DNA of 8,956 bases from JAZFSZ01 sp036446455. GTDB taxonomy: Bacteria > Pseudomonadota > Gammaproteobacteria > Acidiferrobacterales > JAJDNE01. Position 1 is the stretch's first letter, and the number at the start of each line of letters is the position of its first letter. The stretch lies in the NCBI GenBank assembly GCA_036446455.1, contig JAZFSZ010000082.1, positions 1 to 8,956 on the forward strand, given 5' to 3'. A program made the position numbers and the translations under genes. A model generated the notes under the pieces. That model was given only the letters and a program-made list of their open reading frames with translations. It had not been told where the DNA came from and ran no database searches. Below are positions 1 through 5,842 of the stretch, piece after piece.

Positions 1-69
1 GCGAGAGGATTTGAACCTCCGACCACCGCAACCCCATTGCGGTGCGCTACCAGACTGCGCTACGCCCCG
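1..69 (-). tRNA. tRNA-Pro(GGG), 3' end cut by window edge
   Basis: Read on the minus strand, this folds as a tRNA. The 5' acceptor strand is CGGGGCG (69-63), followed by a TAGCGCAG...GGTAGCGCA D arm. The anticodon stem is CCGCA/TGCGG with loop ATGGGGT, giving anticodon GGG (proline, codons CCC/CCU). The T arm is GGAGG-TTCAAAT-CCTCT. Only the first three bases of the 3' acceptor strand are inside the window, so the rest of the acceptor and the CCA end are missing. The body closely resembles the E. coli tRNA-Pro(GGG) sequence as I remember it. A tRNA-Pro beyond ihfA and a MerR-like gene matches the pseudomonad order. Confidence 0.95.
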
Positions 70-134
70 TAGCGTGTTTGATCCCCGGCGATTTTATCCC
101 GGCGACCTGAATAAAGGGTCTGAACGAGGTGGGC

Positions 135-162
135 ATCATACCCGAGTTGAAAGGTCTTACAA
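135..162 (-). promoter_or_regulatory. Sigma70-type promoter for tRNA-Pro
   Basis: On the minus strand a -35-like TTGTAA (162-157) and a -10-like TATGAT (140-135) are separated by 16 bases. A GC-rich stretch (GCCCACC) follows the -10, as expected of a stringently controlled stable-RNA promoter. The start point would lie about 60 nt before the mature tRNA-Pro 5' end, leaving a short leader to be processed. The promoter lies just downstream of the MerR-like gene, so the tRNA can be expressed independently of the operon. Confidence 0.55.
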
Positions 163-184
163 GTTGCGATTTAACACCGAACGA

Positions 185-544
185 CTAACGGCTTTCAAGT
201 AATTCGAGCACCGATTCCAGATCTTCGATCAGCGTTTGCACAATCTGCTGGCGGTCCATGTCGCCATCAATCGCATGGTCGGCTGAGAGTTTGTTACGTG
301 CACCGCTGATAGTGAAGCCGTCGATGTACAGTAACTCACGAATCTGACGAATCAGGATGACGTCGTGACGCTGGTAATAACGGCGATTGCCACGACGTTT
401 GACAGGTTTGAGTTGGGGAAATTCCTGCTCCCAGTAGCGCAAAACATGTGGCTTGACGCCACAAAGGTCACTCACCTCGCCAATGGTAAAGTAGCGTTTC
501 CCCGGTATTTCCGGGAGTTGGAGGTTACCGCCGGGATCCAGCAT
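185..544 (-). CDS. MerR-family transcriptional regulator (small, IHF-linked type)
   Basis: A 119-residue protein. The N-terminal MerR winged helix-turn-helix begins around residue 18 (YFTIGEVSDLCGVKPHVLRYWE), followed by a wing rich in basic residues (KRRGNRRYYQRHDV, 49-62) and the helix RQIRELLYIDGFTISGARNKL. The last 25 residues look like a short dimerising helix (IVQTLIEDLESVLELLESR). There is no cysteine-rich metal-binding or drug-binding effector domain, so the inducer, if any, is unknown. It starts only 3 nt after the ihfA stop codon, implying co-transcription and probably translational coupling with IHF alpha. The same neighbour is found next to ihfA in pseudomonads. The target regulon cannot be deduced from the sequence. 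Confidence 0.9.
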   Translation of the reverse strand: MLDPGGNLQLPEIPGKRYFTIGEVSDLCGVKPHVLRYWEQEFPQLKPVKRRGNRRYYQRHDVILIRQIRELLYIDGFTISGARNKLSADHAIDGDMDRQQIVQTLIEDLESVLELLESR

Positions 545-547
545 CGA

Positions 548-868
548 TCAGGCCTGCTTGCGCAATCTTTCCTGCAAATTCGGCAGGTTTTTCTCTACAC
601 GCTCCTTGAGTTTATGGCTGGCGCGGAAGGTCACCACGCGACGCGCAGATATGGGAATTTCTTCGCCTGTTTTGGGATTGCGACCGGGGCGCGCATTCTT
701 GTCACGCAGCCCAAAGTTTCCGAAACCGGACAACTTGACCTGGTCACCGTTAGAAAGAGCATTGCGAATGCGCTCAAAAAAAAGCTCTACAAATTCTTTC
801 GCTTCGCGCTTATTGAGCCCCAGTTCGTTGTATAAACATTCCGCCAGATCGGCCTTTGTCAATGCCAT
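548..868 (-). CDS. ihfA: Integration host factor subunit alpha
   Basis: A 106-residue DNABII protein, slightly longer than the usual ~100. IHF alpha pairs with IHF beta and bends DNA sharply at specific sites, acting in replication, recombination, phage integration and sigma54 promoters. The N-terminal helices (MALTKADLAECLYNELGLNKREAKEFVELFF) begin the fold. The GFGNFGLRDKNARPGRNPKTG segment and IPISARRVVTFRAS form the beta-ribbon arm that inserts into the minor groove, with the intercalating proline at residue 65. The extra residues are a basic C-terminal tail (NLPNLQERLRKQA). The start ATG is preceded by AAGGA at 7 nt. It sits 62 bp after pheT, the classic pheST-ihfA arrangement. The alpha rather than beta or HU assignment rests on the RPGRNPKTGEEIPI signature and context. 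Confidence 0.96.
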   Translation of the reverse strand: MALTKADLAECLYNELGLNKREAKEFVELFFERIRNALSNGDQVKLSGFGNFGLRDKNARPGRNPKTGEEIPISARRVVTFRASHKLKERVEKNLPNLQERLRKQA

Positions 869-930
869 TATTAGGTCCTTATGTTCTCCCTTGACGGGTC
901 CCGCCCTGATCTAAAGCCGCCTGTTTCTGA

Positions 931-3309
931 TTATTGCCTCAGCTGAGCTGACAGCTTAGAGGACAGAGCGCCCATCACACGTTCCATCACGGCGTCTACC
1001 GCTCCATCTTTAAGAGTGCGCGAAGAGTCCTGCAACGTCAAGCCCAAAGCTAAACTTTTTCGTCCCGAATCAATACCTTCGCCGCGATATTCATCAAACA
1101 GCTCAAGGTTGACCAGGAGCTCTCCAGCCGCTTTGACGATGCAATCCAGTACGTTTTCCGATGTTATTTCCTCAGAAACAACCACGGCAATGTCACGTCG
1201 AATAGCAGGAAAACGGGAGATCGGCTGGAATATCGGTATTTTCGCCGCTTTTAGCGCCGAGATCTCCATTTCGAACACGAATACGCCCCGCTTTAGGTCA
1301 AGTTGCGCCCGTACCGACGGATGCAGAGCCCCGATCCATCCAATCGGCACGCCAGCGCGGAGAATTCGGGCGCTTTGACCCGGATGTAATGCGGGGTATT
1401 CTGCGGCCTCGAATTGGAACTCCGCCTGCTGACCCGTCAACGCGATCAGCGCCTCAACATCACCCTTTAAATCAAAAAAATCGGCCTCACGGGCAGCCAA
1501 TCCCCACTGCTCGGGCGCTGCCAGCCCCGTGAGCACACCACCGATCAATTCGGTTTCCTGGATACCTTTCGCTGTCTTTTGAAAACGTTTACCCAGTTCG
1601 AACAAGCGCACACGGTTCTGTTGTCGATTCTGATTGTAGATCAGCACCTGTAACATACCTGGCCAAAGACCGGTCCGCATTGCGGCCATATCCGAAGCAA
1701 TGGGATTGGCCAATAGCACCGCGTCCGACTGTGGATAAAGCAGTTTCTGCATTTCCGGATCGACAAAACTGTAGCTGATGACCTCCTGATAGTCACGATC
1801 CACCATCGCGGCCCGCATACGGCCAGTTTCGACAATGGCCTCAGGAACAGGATGAGGCGAGAGATCGGCTACTGGACGTCGCGTCGGAAGATTCCGATAT
1901 CCGTTTATGCGTGCAACTTCTTCAATCAGGTCCACTTCACGCTCAATATCAAAGCGATAGCTGGGGGGCTGTACGCGCCAGCCACCGGGCTGCTTCGTCA
2001 CCTTCATCCCCAGACCTTTGATGATGGTCTCAATGCGGCTAGCTGATACTTTCATGCCCAGCACGCGCTCGACACGGGAATGGCGCAACCGCACCGGCTT
2101 GCGCCTGGGCATGTGTTCCCTGGCTGTTTGTTCAATGACCGGCCCCGGTTTACCGCCGACTATTTCTAACAACAGACCAGTGGCCCTTTCAATCGCCCGT
2201 CTTTGCAAACCGGGATCAACTCCCCTTTCAAAGCGATGTGATGAATCGGTATGAAGCCCCAGGCTTCGGGCGCGCCCGGCAATAGCCGCGGGCCGAAAAA
2301 ATGCGCTTTCCAAAAAGAGATTAGCGGTGCCTGCGGTCACACCGGAATCAACTCCGCCCATGATCCCGGCCAATGCCAATGGTTTTGTATTGTCGGCGAT
2401 CAACAGGCAACCCGCCTCGACCGTGGCTTCCGATCCATCAAACAGTTTCAGTTTTTCATTTGCTTTTGCTTTTCTGACGACAATGGCGCCGTCCAGTTTA
2501 TCCAGGTCAAATGCATGCATAGGCTGGCCTAGCTCCAGCATCACATAGTTGGTCACATCGACCACCGGATGGATACTGTGCAAACCGGAACGACGCAAGT
2601 GTTCTTTTAACCAGAAAGGTGATACCGCATCTGCGTTGATCCCTTCGATGACGCGACCCACATAGCGTGGACAATCTTTTTTTGCCTGAACCCGCAGGGG
2701 GAATGATCGCTTGCTTTGCGCGCGGACGGTTTTGATGACCGGGAGCTTGAGTCTGGCGCCGGTGAGCGCCGATACCTCGCGTGCAATGCCGACGACACTG
2801 AGGCAGTCACTGCGATTGGGTGTCAGGTCGATATCAATGCTGTGGTCGTGAAGATGCAGCGTTTCCATCACATCCTCACCTACCCTGGCTTTGGGATCGA
2901 GCTCCAGCAATCCCGCTGATTCGGCTTCCAGTCCGAGCTCGGCTGCCGAACAAAGCATGCCACTGGATTTCTGACCACGGATTGCGGTTGATTTTATTTC
3001 CAGCCCAGCAGGAAGTTTGGCTCCGACCACGGCCGTCACCACTTTTAGCCCCACACGGACATTGCTGGCACCGCAGACTATCGTCAAGAGTTGTGCGCGG
3101 CCGACATCCACCTTGCAAACACGAAGGTGGTCGGCATTAGGATGGGCCTCGACGGATTCCACCTTACCCACAATCAGTTTGGTGATTTTTGCGGCAACCG
3201 GCTCGACACTATCGACCTCGAGGCCAGCCATGGTCAGGCAAGCCGCCAGTTCGGCGGTATTCATTTTTGGCGACACCCATTGCCGCAACCAATGTTCGCT
3301 AAATTTCAT
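931..3309 (-). CDS. pheT: Phenylalanyl-tRNA synthetase beta subunit
   Basis: A 792-residue protein, near the E. coli length (~795). With PheS it forms the (alpha beta)2 enzyme that charges tRNA-Phe. The visible order is an N-terminal MKFSEHWLRQWV segment, a tRNA-binding OB-fold domain (~40-150, with HPNADHLRVCKVDVG), the B3/B4 editing region (~200-390, including DVTNYVMLELGQPMHAFDLDKL), a B5 domain (~400-475), a core with inactive class II fold (FDIEREVDLIEEVARINGY...), and a C-terminal ferredoxin-fold anticodon-binding domain (last ~95 residues, beginning FPAIRRDIAVVVSEEI). No frameshift is apparent. No clear Shine-Dalgarno precedes its ATG: the upstream bases belong to an inverted-repeat element separating it from pheS. 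Initiation may therefore rely on coupling to pheS. Confidence 0.98.
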   Translation of the reverse strand: MKFSEHWLRQWVSPKMNTAELAACLTMAGLEVDSVEPVAAKITKLIVGKVESVEAHPNADHLRVCKVDVGRAQLLTIVCGASNVRVGLKVVTAVVGAKLPAGLEIKSTAIRGQKSSGMLCSAAELGLEAESAGLLELDPKARVGEDVMETLHLHDHSIDIDLTPNRSDCLSVVGIAREVSALTGARLKLPVIKTVRAQSKRSFPLRVQAKKDCPRYVGRVIEGINADAVSPFWLKEHLRRSGLHSIHPVVDVTNYVMLELGQPMHAFDLDKLDGAIVVRKAKANEKLKLFDGSEATVEAGCLLIADNTKPLALAGIMGGVDSGVTAGTANLFLESAFFRPAAIAGRARSLGLHTDSSHRFERGVDPGLQRRAIERATGLLLEIVGGKPGPVIEQTAREHMPRRKPVRLRHSRVERVLGMKVSASRIETIIKGLGMKVTKQPGGWRVQPPSYRFDIEREVDLIEEVARINGYRNLPTRRPVADLSPHPVPEAIVETGRMRAAMVDRDYQEVISYSFVDPEMQKLLYPQSDAVLLANPIASDMAAMRTGLWPGMLQVLIYNQNRQQNRVRLFELGKRFQKTAKGIQETELIGGVLTGLAAPEQWGLAAREADFFDLKGDVEALIALTGQQAEFQFEAAEYPALHPGQSARILRAGVPIGWIGALHPSVRAQLDLKRGVFVFEMEISALKAAKIPIFQPISRFPAIRRDIAVVVSEEITSENVLDCIVKAAGELLVNLELFDEYRGEGIDSGRKSLALGLTLQDSSRTLKDGAVDAVMERVMGALSSKLSAQLRQ

Positions 3310-3314
3310 ATTAA

Positions 3315-3452
3315 GTTTTGCCGCAGAGACGCAGAGACGCGAAGGTTTTTAGTGCTCTTTTCCATATCTTTTCCTTTAAGCTCAAACAAAAACTCATTAA
3401 ATACCTACAATATTTAATGTTCTCTGTGTCTCCGCGCCTCTGCGGCAGAATT
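3315..3452. repeat. MITE-like inverted-repeat element between pheS and pheT
   Basis: About 140 bp of non-coding DNA with long imperfect terminal inverted repeats. The left arm (3319-3345) starts TGCCGCAGAGACGCAG. The reverse complement of the right arm (3447-3421) starts TGCCGCAGAGGCGCGG. The first 22 positions match except for 3. The left arm contains a tandem CGCAGAGA unit. The interior (3346-3420) is AT-rich and codes for nothing. The CCGCAGAGACGCAGAG-type motif is, from memory, a widely dispersed intergenic repeat in many proteobacteria and some other phyla. TTAA occurs just outside each end (3311-3314, 3457-3460) and could be a target-site duplication, but four AT-rich bases are weak evidence. 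The element touches the pheS stop codon and ends within about 10 nt of the pheT start. Confidence 0.75.
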
Positions 3453-4481
3453 TTAGTTAAACTGTCTTAAAAAACGCAGATCGTTTTCAAAGAACAGGCG
3501 CAAATCGTTTACACCATATCGCAGCATCGCCAGTCGCTCGACACCCAGACCAAAAGCCAGCCCGGTATACTTCTCACTATCAACGCCAACATGGCGAAAT
3601 ACCTCCGGGTGTACCATGCCGCAACCAAGCACTTCCAGCCAGCCGGTATGACTGCACACGCGACATCCCTGGCCTTCACAAATCACGCAACCGATATCGA
3701 CCTCCGCGGAGGGTTCGGTAAAAGGAAAAAACGAGGGACGGAAACGTACCTCGAGATCTTTCTCAAAAAACTGTGAAAGAAATTCGGTTATCAGCCCCTT
3801 CAGGTCAGCGAAACTTACCGATTCATCCACCCACAAACCTTCCAGCTGATGAAACATCGGCGTGTGAGTCACATCCGAATCACAGCGATATACCCTGCCG
3901 GGTGCAATAACGCGCAACGGTGGTTTGTTATTTTCCATAAAACGGATTTGCACAGGTGAAGTATGGGTACGCAGCACCTTTCCATCTTCAAAATAGAAGG
4001 TGTCGTGCATCGCGCGCGCAGGGTGGTCTTGCGGAATATTGAGCGCTTCAAAGTTGTGAAAATCGTCTTCAATCTCGGGGCCATCTGCAATCTCAAAACC
4101 CATGCCGACAAACAGACGTTGGAGCCGCTCGAGTGTGCGCGTGACCGGATGCAGTCCGCCACTTGCGCGGCCACGCCCGGGCAAGGTCACATCAATTTGT
4201 TCAGCCGCCAGCGTTTCTGCCTGCGCCGAAGACTGCAGAATTTCCTTGCGTTCGGTAATTGCAACTTGCAATTGCTGCTTGGCAAGATTCACTTGCTTGC
4301 CAAAAGCCGGTCTCTGCTCCGCCGGCAGGCTTCCAAGTCGCTTCAACTGCTCTGTTAGCACACCCTTCTTGCCCAGGTAGTGAACGCGCAGCTGCTCCAG
4401 CACCGGCATATTCGCGGCCAAAGCTATCGTTTCTTTCGCCTCCTGTAGTAAATCTGCAAGATATTGTTGCAAGTCGCTCAT
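3453..4481 (-). CDS. pheS: Phenylalanyl-tRNA synthetase alpha subunit
   Basis: A 342-residue class II synthetase catalytic subunit. The N-terminal ~90 residues form the predicted coiled-coil arm that contacts tRNA. The catalytic core follows: HPVTRTLERLQRLFVGMGFE (from 111), HDTFYF and RTHTSPVQIR (159-180), motif 2 GRVYRCDSDVTHTPMFHQLEG (195-215), the phenylalanine pocket region FFPFTEPS, and motif 3 GLAFGLGVERLAML (~309-320, Arg316). Four cysteines (265, 268, 273, 276) form a CxxC-x4-CxxC pattern seen in many bacterial PheS proteins, possibly a zinc knuckle. Its start overlaps the stop of a 33-codon upstream ORF (ATGA). The TAA stop falls at the edge of the inverted-repeat element. Confidence 0.98.
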   Translation of the reverse strand: MSDLQQYLADLLQEAKETIALAANMPVLEQLRVHYLGKKGVLTEQLKRLGSLPAEQRPAFGKQVNLAKQQLQVAITERKEILQSSAQAETLAAEQIDVTLPGRGRASGGLHPVTRTLERLQRLFVGMGFEIADGPEIEDDFHNFEALNIPQDHPARAMHDTFYFEDGKVLRTHTSPVQIRFMENNKPPLRVIAPGRVYRCDSDVTHTPMFHQLEGLWVDESVSFADLKGLITEFLSQFFEKDLEVRFRPSFFPFTEPSAEVDIGCVICEGQGCRVCSHTGWLEVLGCGMVHPEVFRHVGVDSEKYTGLAFGLGVERLAMLRYGVNDLRLFFENDLRFLRQFN

Positions 4482-4579
4482 ATTATTTCGCCGACGAGAG
4501 TCGGCTCCAAAAAATTATTTTTCTCTGCACCTTTATGTTTCTGCAACAGATGATGGTGTTTAAAAAAAAGGGAAGGCAT
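4478..4579 (-). CDS. Possible short upstream ORF overlapping pheS (33 aa, unproven)
   Basis: The ATG lies within the loop/stem of the rplT-pheS terminator hairpin. The frame runs MPSLFFKHHHLLQKHKGAEKNNFLEPTLVGEII and ends at TGA overlapping the pheS ATG (shared ATGA). A purine-rich AGGGAAGG stretch ends 4 nt upstream and could serve as ribosome site. The ATGA junction is a typical translational-coupling arrangement. The peptide has a Phe-Phe pair but is not a homologue of the Phe-rich E. coli leader pheM, and it lies after rather than before the terminator stem. A 34-codon open frame can arise by chance, so this is a candidate only. Confidence 0.25.
   Translation of the reverse strand: MPSLFFKHHHLLQKHKGAEKNNFLEPTLVGEII
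4490..4508 (-). promoter_or_regulatory. pheS ribosome-binding site with hairpin spacer
   Basis: GGAG (4508-4505) is the only good Shine-Dalgarno before pheS but lies about 23 nt from the ATG, too far for normal use. A perfect 6-bp hairpin, GCCGAC-TCTC-GTCGGC (4505-4490), sits between them. If it forms, the remaining spacer is GAAATAAT (8 nt), which is optimal. Pairing is visible directly; the functional role is inferred. Confidence 0.5.
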
Positions 4580-4595
4580 ACGGCCTTCCCTTTTT
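4562..4595 (-). terminator. Intrinsic terminator/attenuator between rplT and pheS
   Basis: A GGGAAGGC (4570-4577) / GCCTTCCC (4583-4590) perfect 8-bp stem with a 5-base loop. On the minus strand the stem is followed by eight Us (4569-4562). The plus strand has five Ts after the stem, so it could work weakly in that direction too. It lies 44 nt after the rplT stop and 80 nt before pheS, the position of the E. coli pheST attenuator. No Phe-rich leader peptide is visible upstream, so leader-peptide attenuation as in E. coli is not supported here. A second, weaker hairpin (8 bp with one mismatch) lies at 4602-4630. Confidence 0.85.
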
Positions 4596-4638
4596 GTATC
4601 AGGTCGAAGCAGTTTTGCGGTCTTCGATCCAGATTTGC

Positions 4639-4995
4639 TTACTGTAAGCCGACCCTGGCTTGTTCAACCAGCACGGCAAAAGCCTTACTGTCGTGAACTG
4701 CGATATCGGCCAGGATCTTGCGATCAACCTCTACCTCGGCACACATCAAGCCGTTAATAAATCGGCTATAACTCATACCGTTTTCACGCGCAGCGGCATT
4801 AATGCGTGCAATCCACAGGGCACGGAATTGACGCTTGCGCTGACGACGATCACGATAGGCGTACTGGCCCGCCTTGATCACCGCCTGGTTGGCCGTCTTG
4901 AACAAGCGGCTGCGGGCACCGCGGTAGCCCTTCGCCTGCTTTAATACTTTTTTGTGTCGAGCTGCTGCCTGAACACCGCGTTTTACTCGTGGCAT
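4639..4995 (-). CDS. rplT: 50S ribosomal protein L20
   Basis: A 118-residue, strongly basic protein with the L20 signature start MPRVKRGVQAAARHKKVLKQAKGYRGARSRLFKTANQAV and the globular C-terminal part (RRQRKRQFRALWIARINAAARENGMSYSRFINGL). L20 binds 23S rRNA early in 50S assembly. In E. coli it also represses translation of rpmI-rplT by binding its own mRNA; whether that operator exists here cannot be judged without folding the infC-rpmI mRNA. The start is preceded by AGAGGA, 7 nt before the ATG. It lies 16 nt after rpmI, so the two are surely co-translated, and is followed by a strong hairpin terminator. Confidence 0.98.
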   Translation of the reverse strand: MPRVKRGVQAAARHKKVLKQAKGYRGARSRLFKTANQAVIKAGQYAYRDRRQRKRQFRALWIARINAAARENGMSYSRFINGLMCAEVEVDRKILADIAVHDSKAFAVLVEQARVGLQ

Positions 4996-5011
4996 GTTAC
5001 TTTCCTCTTAA

Positions 5012-5209
5012 TTAAGCGTAAGGAAGCATCTGCTTCACCGACGCGACATCGACCTTATTCACCTGGTCAGTACCGCGCAAATGACGCTTACGCTTTGTCG
5101 ATTTCTTGGTCAGAATGTGGCGCAAGTGAGAACTGCTTCGTTTAAAGCCGCCCTTCGCTAACCGCTTGAAACGTTTGGCTGCGCCACGATTGGTTTTCAG
5201 TTTTGGCAT
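5012..5209 (-). CDS. rpmI: 50S ribosomal protein L35
   Basis: A 65-residue basic protein, the normal L35 length. It has the family start MPKLKTNRGAAKRFK and the conserved HILTKKSTKRKRHLRG block. L35 is a late-assembling protein of the large ribosomal subunit. GGAG stands 8 nt before the ATG. It follows infC by 42 nt and precedes rplT by 16 nt, the universal infC-rpmI-rplT order. Confidence 0.98.
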   Translation of the reverse strand: MPKLKTNRGAAKRFKRLAKGGFKRSSSHLRHILTKKSTKRKRHLRGTDQVNKVDVASVKQMLPYA

Positions 5210-5251
5210 TACCTTTACTCCAGTTTGCGACCGAACAATTCCCGGTCGCGT

Positions 5252-5821
5252 TTAATCCTGTTCGTCCACTTCCTTCTTTTTGGAAGCTGTCCTGCCCTTC
5301 TGGCCTTCCCGTCTGGGGTTAAGCACCATTATCATTTGCCGCCCTTCCATTTTCGGATGTTGCTCAACCACGGCGTAATCTTTCAGGTCTGCCTCAACCC
5401 GCCTTAGCAGGTTCATGCCCAGCTCCCGGTGCGCCATCTCACGACCTCGAAACCGCAACGTCACCTTGGTCTTGTCACCGCTTTCCAGGAAGCGAATCAG
5501 GTTGCGCACCTTGATGTTGTAATCGCCAATATCCGTGCCTGGACGGAATTTAACTTCCTTGACATGAATCTGCTTCTGTTTTTTCTTGGCAGCGGCTCTA
5601 AGTTTTTTCTCTTCGTATTGAAACTTGCCGAAATCCATCACCCGGCAAACCGGGGGTTCCGCATTCGGTGAAATTTCCACCAGATCCAGCTCCGCTTCCT
5701 CCGCGACGCGTAGCGCCTCTTCGATTGCCAGTATTCCGACTTGCCCCCCATCGGCACCAATAACTCTTACTTCCGGTGCCGTAATTTGACCGTTGAGCAG
5801 GGTCTTGCGTTTTACAGAAAT
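5252..5821 (-). CDS. infC: Translation initiation factor IF-3 (AUU start)
   Basis: A 189-residue protein. IF-3 binds the 30S subunit, keeps it dissociated, and proofreads the initiator tRNA-start codon pairing. The first in-frame ATG/GTG would cut off conserved sequence. Upstream of it the frame continues VKRKTLLNGQITAPEVRVIGADGGQVGILAIEEALRVAEEAELDL, which is the IF-3 N-domain. That frame reaches an ATT codon (5821-5819) placed 9 nt after GGAGG (5835-5831). The only ATG near this site is out of frame and ends after three codons. AUU starts are typical for infC and make IF-3 repress its own translation. The C-domain shows KFRPGTDIGDYNIKVRNLIRFL and FRGREMAH. A charged tail of about 15 residues extends beyond the usual end. 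It starts 21 nt after the thrS stop. Confidence 0.95.
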   Translation of the reverse strand: MSVKRKTLLNGQITAPEVRVIGADGGQVGILAIEEALRVAEEAELDLVEISPNAEPPVCRVMDFGKFQYEEKKLRAAAKKKQKQIHVKEVKFRPGTDIGDYNIKVRNLIRFLESGDKTKVTLRFRGREMAHRELGMNLLRRVEADLKDYAVVEQHPKMEGRQMIMVLNPRREGQKGRTASKKKEVDEQD

Positions 5822-5842
5822 AGTTTCAGTCCTCCATAATGA

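Noticed and set aside
81..105. Short near-direct repeat ATCCC(C)GGCGA between the tRNA-Pro promoter and the tRNA
   Set aside because: Only about ten bases, not accompanied by any mobile-element signature. It could be chance in a processed leader.
365..835. Plus-strand ORF of 156 codons opposite ihfA and the merR-like gene
   Set aside because: It is antisense to two clear conserved genes, with no recognisable protein features. It is a shadow frame, like the other plus-strand ORFs over pheT, pheS and thrS.
4597..4638. pheM-like attenuation leader peptide upstream of the rplT-pheS terminator
   Set aside because: No ATG or plausible GTG/TTG start and no run of Phe codons occurs between the rplT stop and the hairpin.
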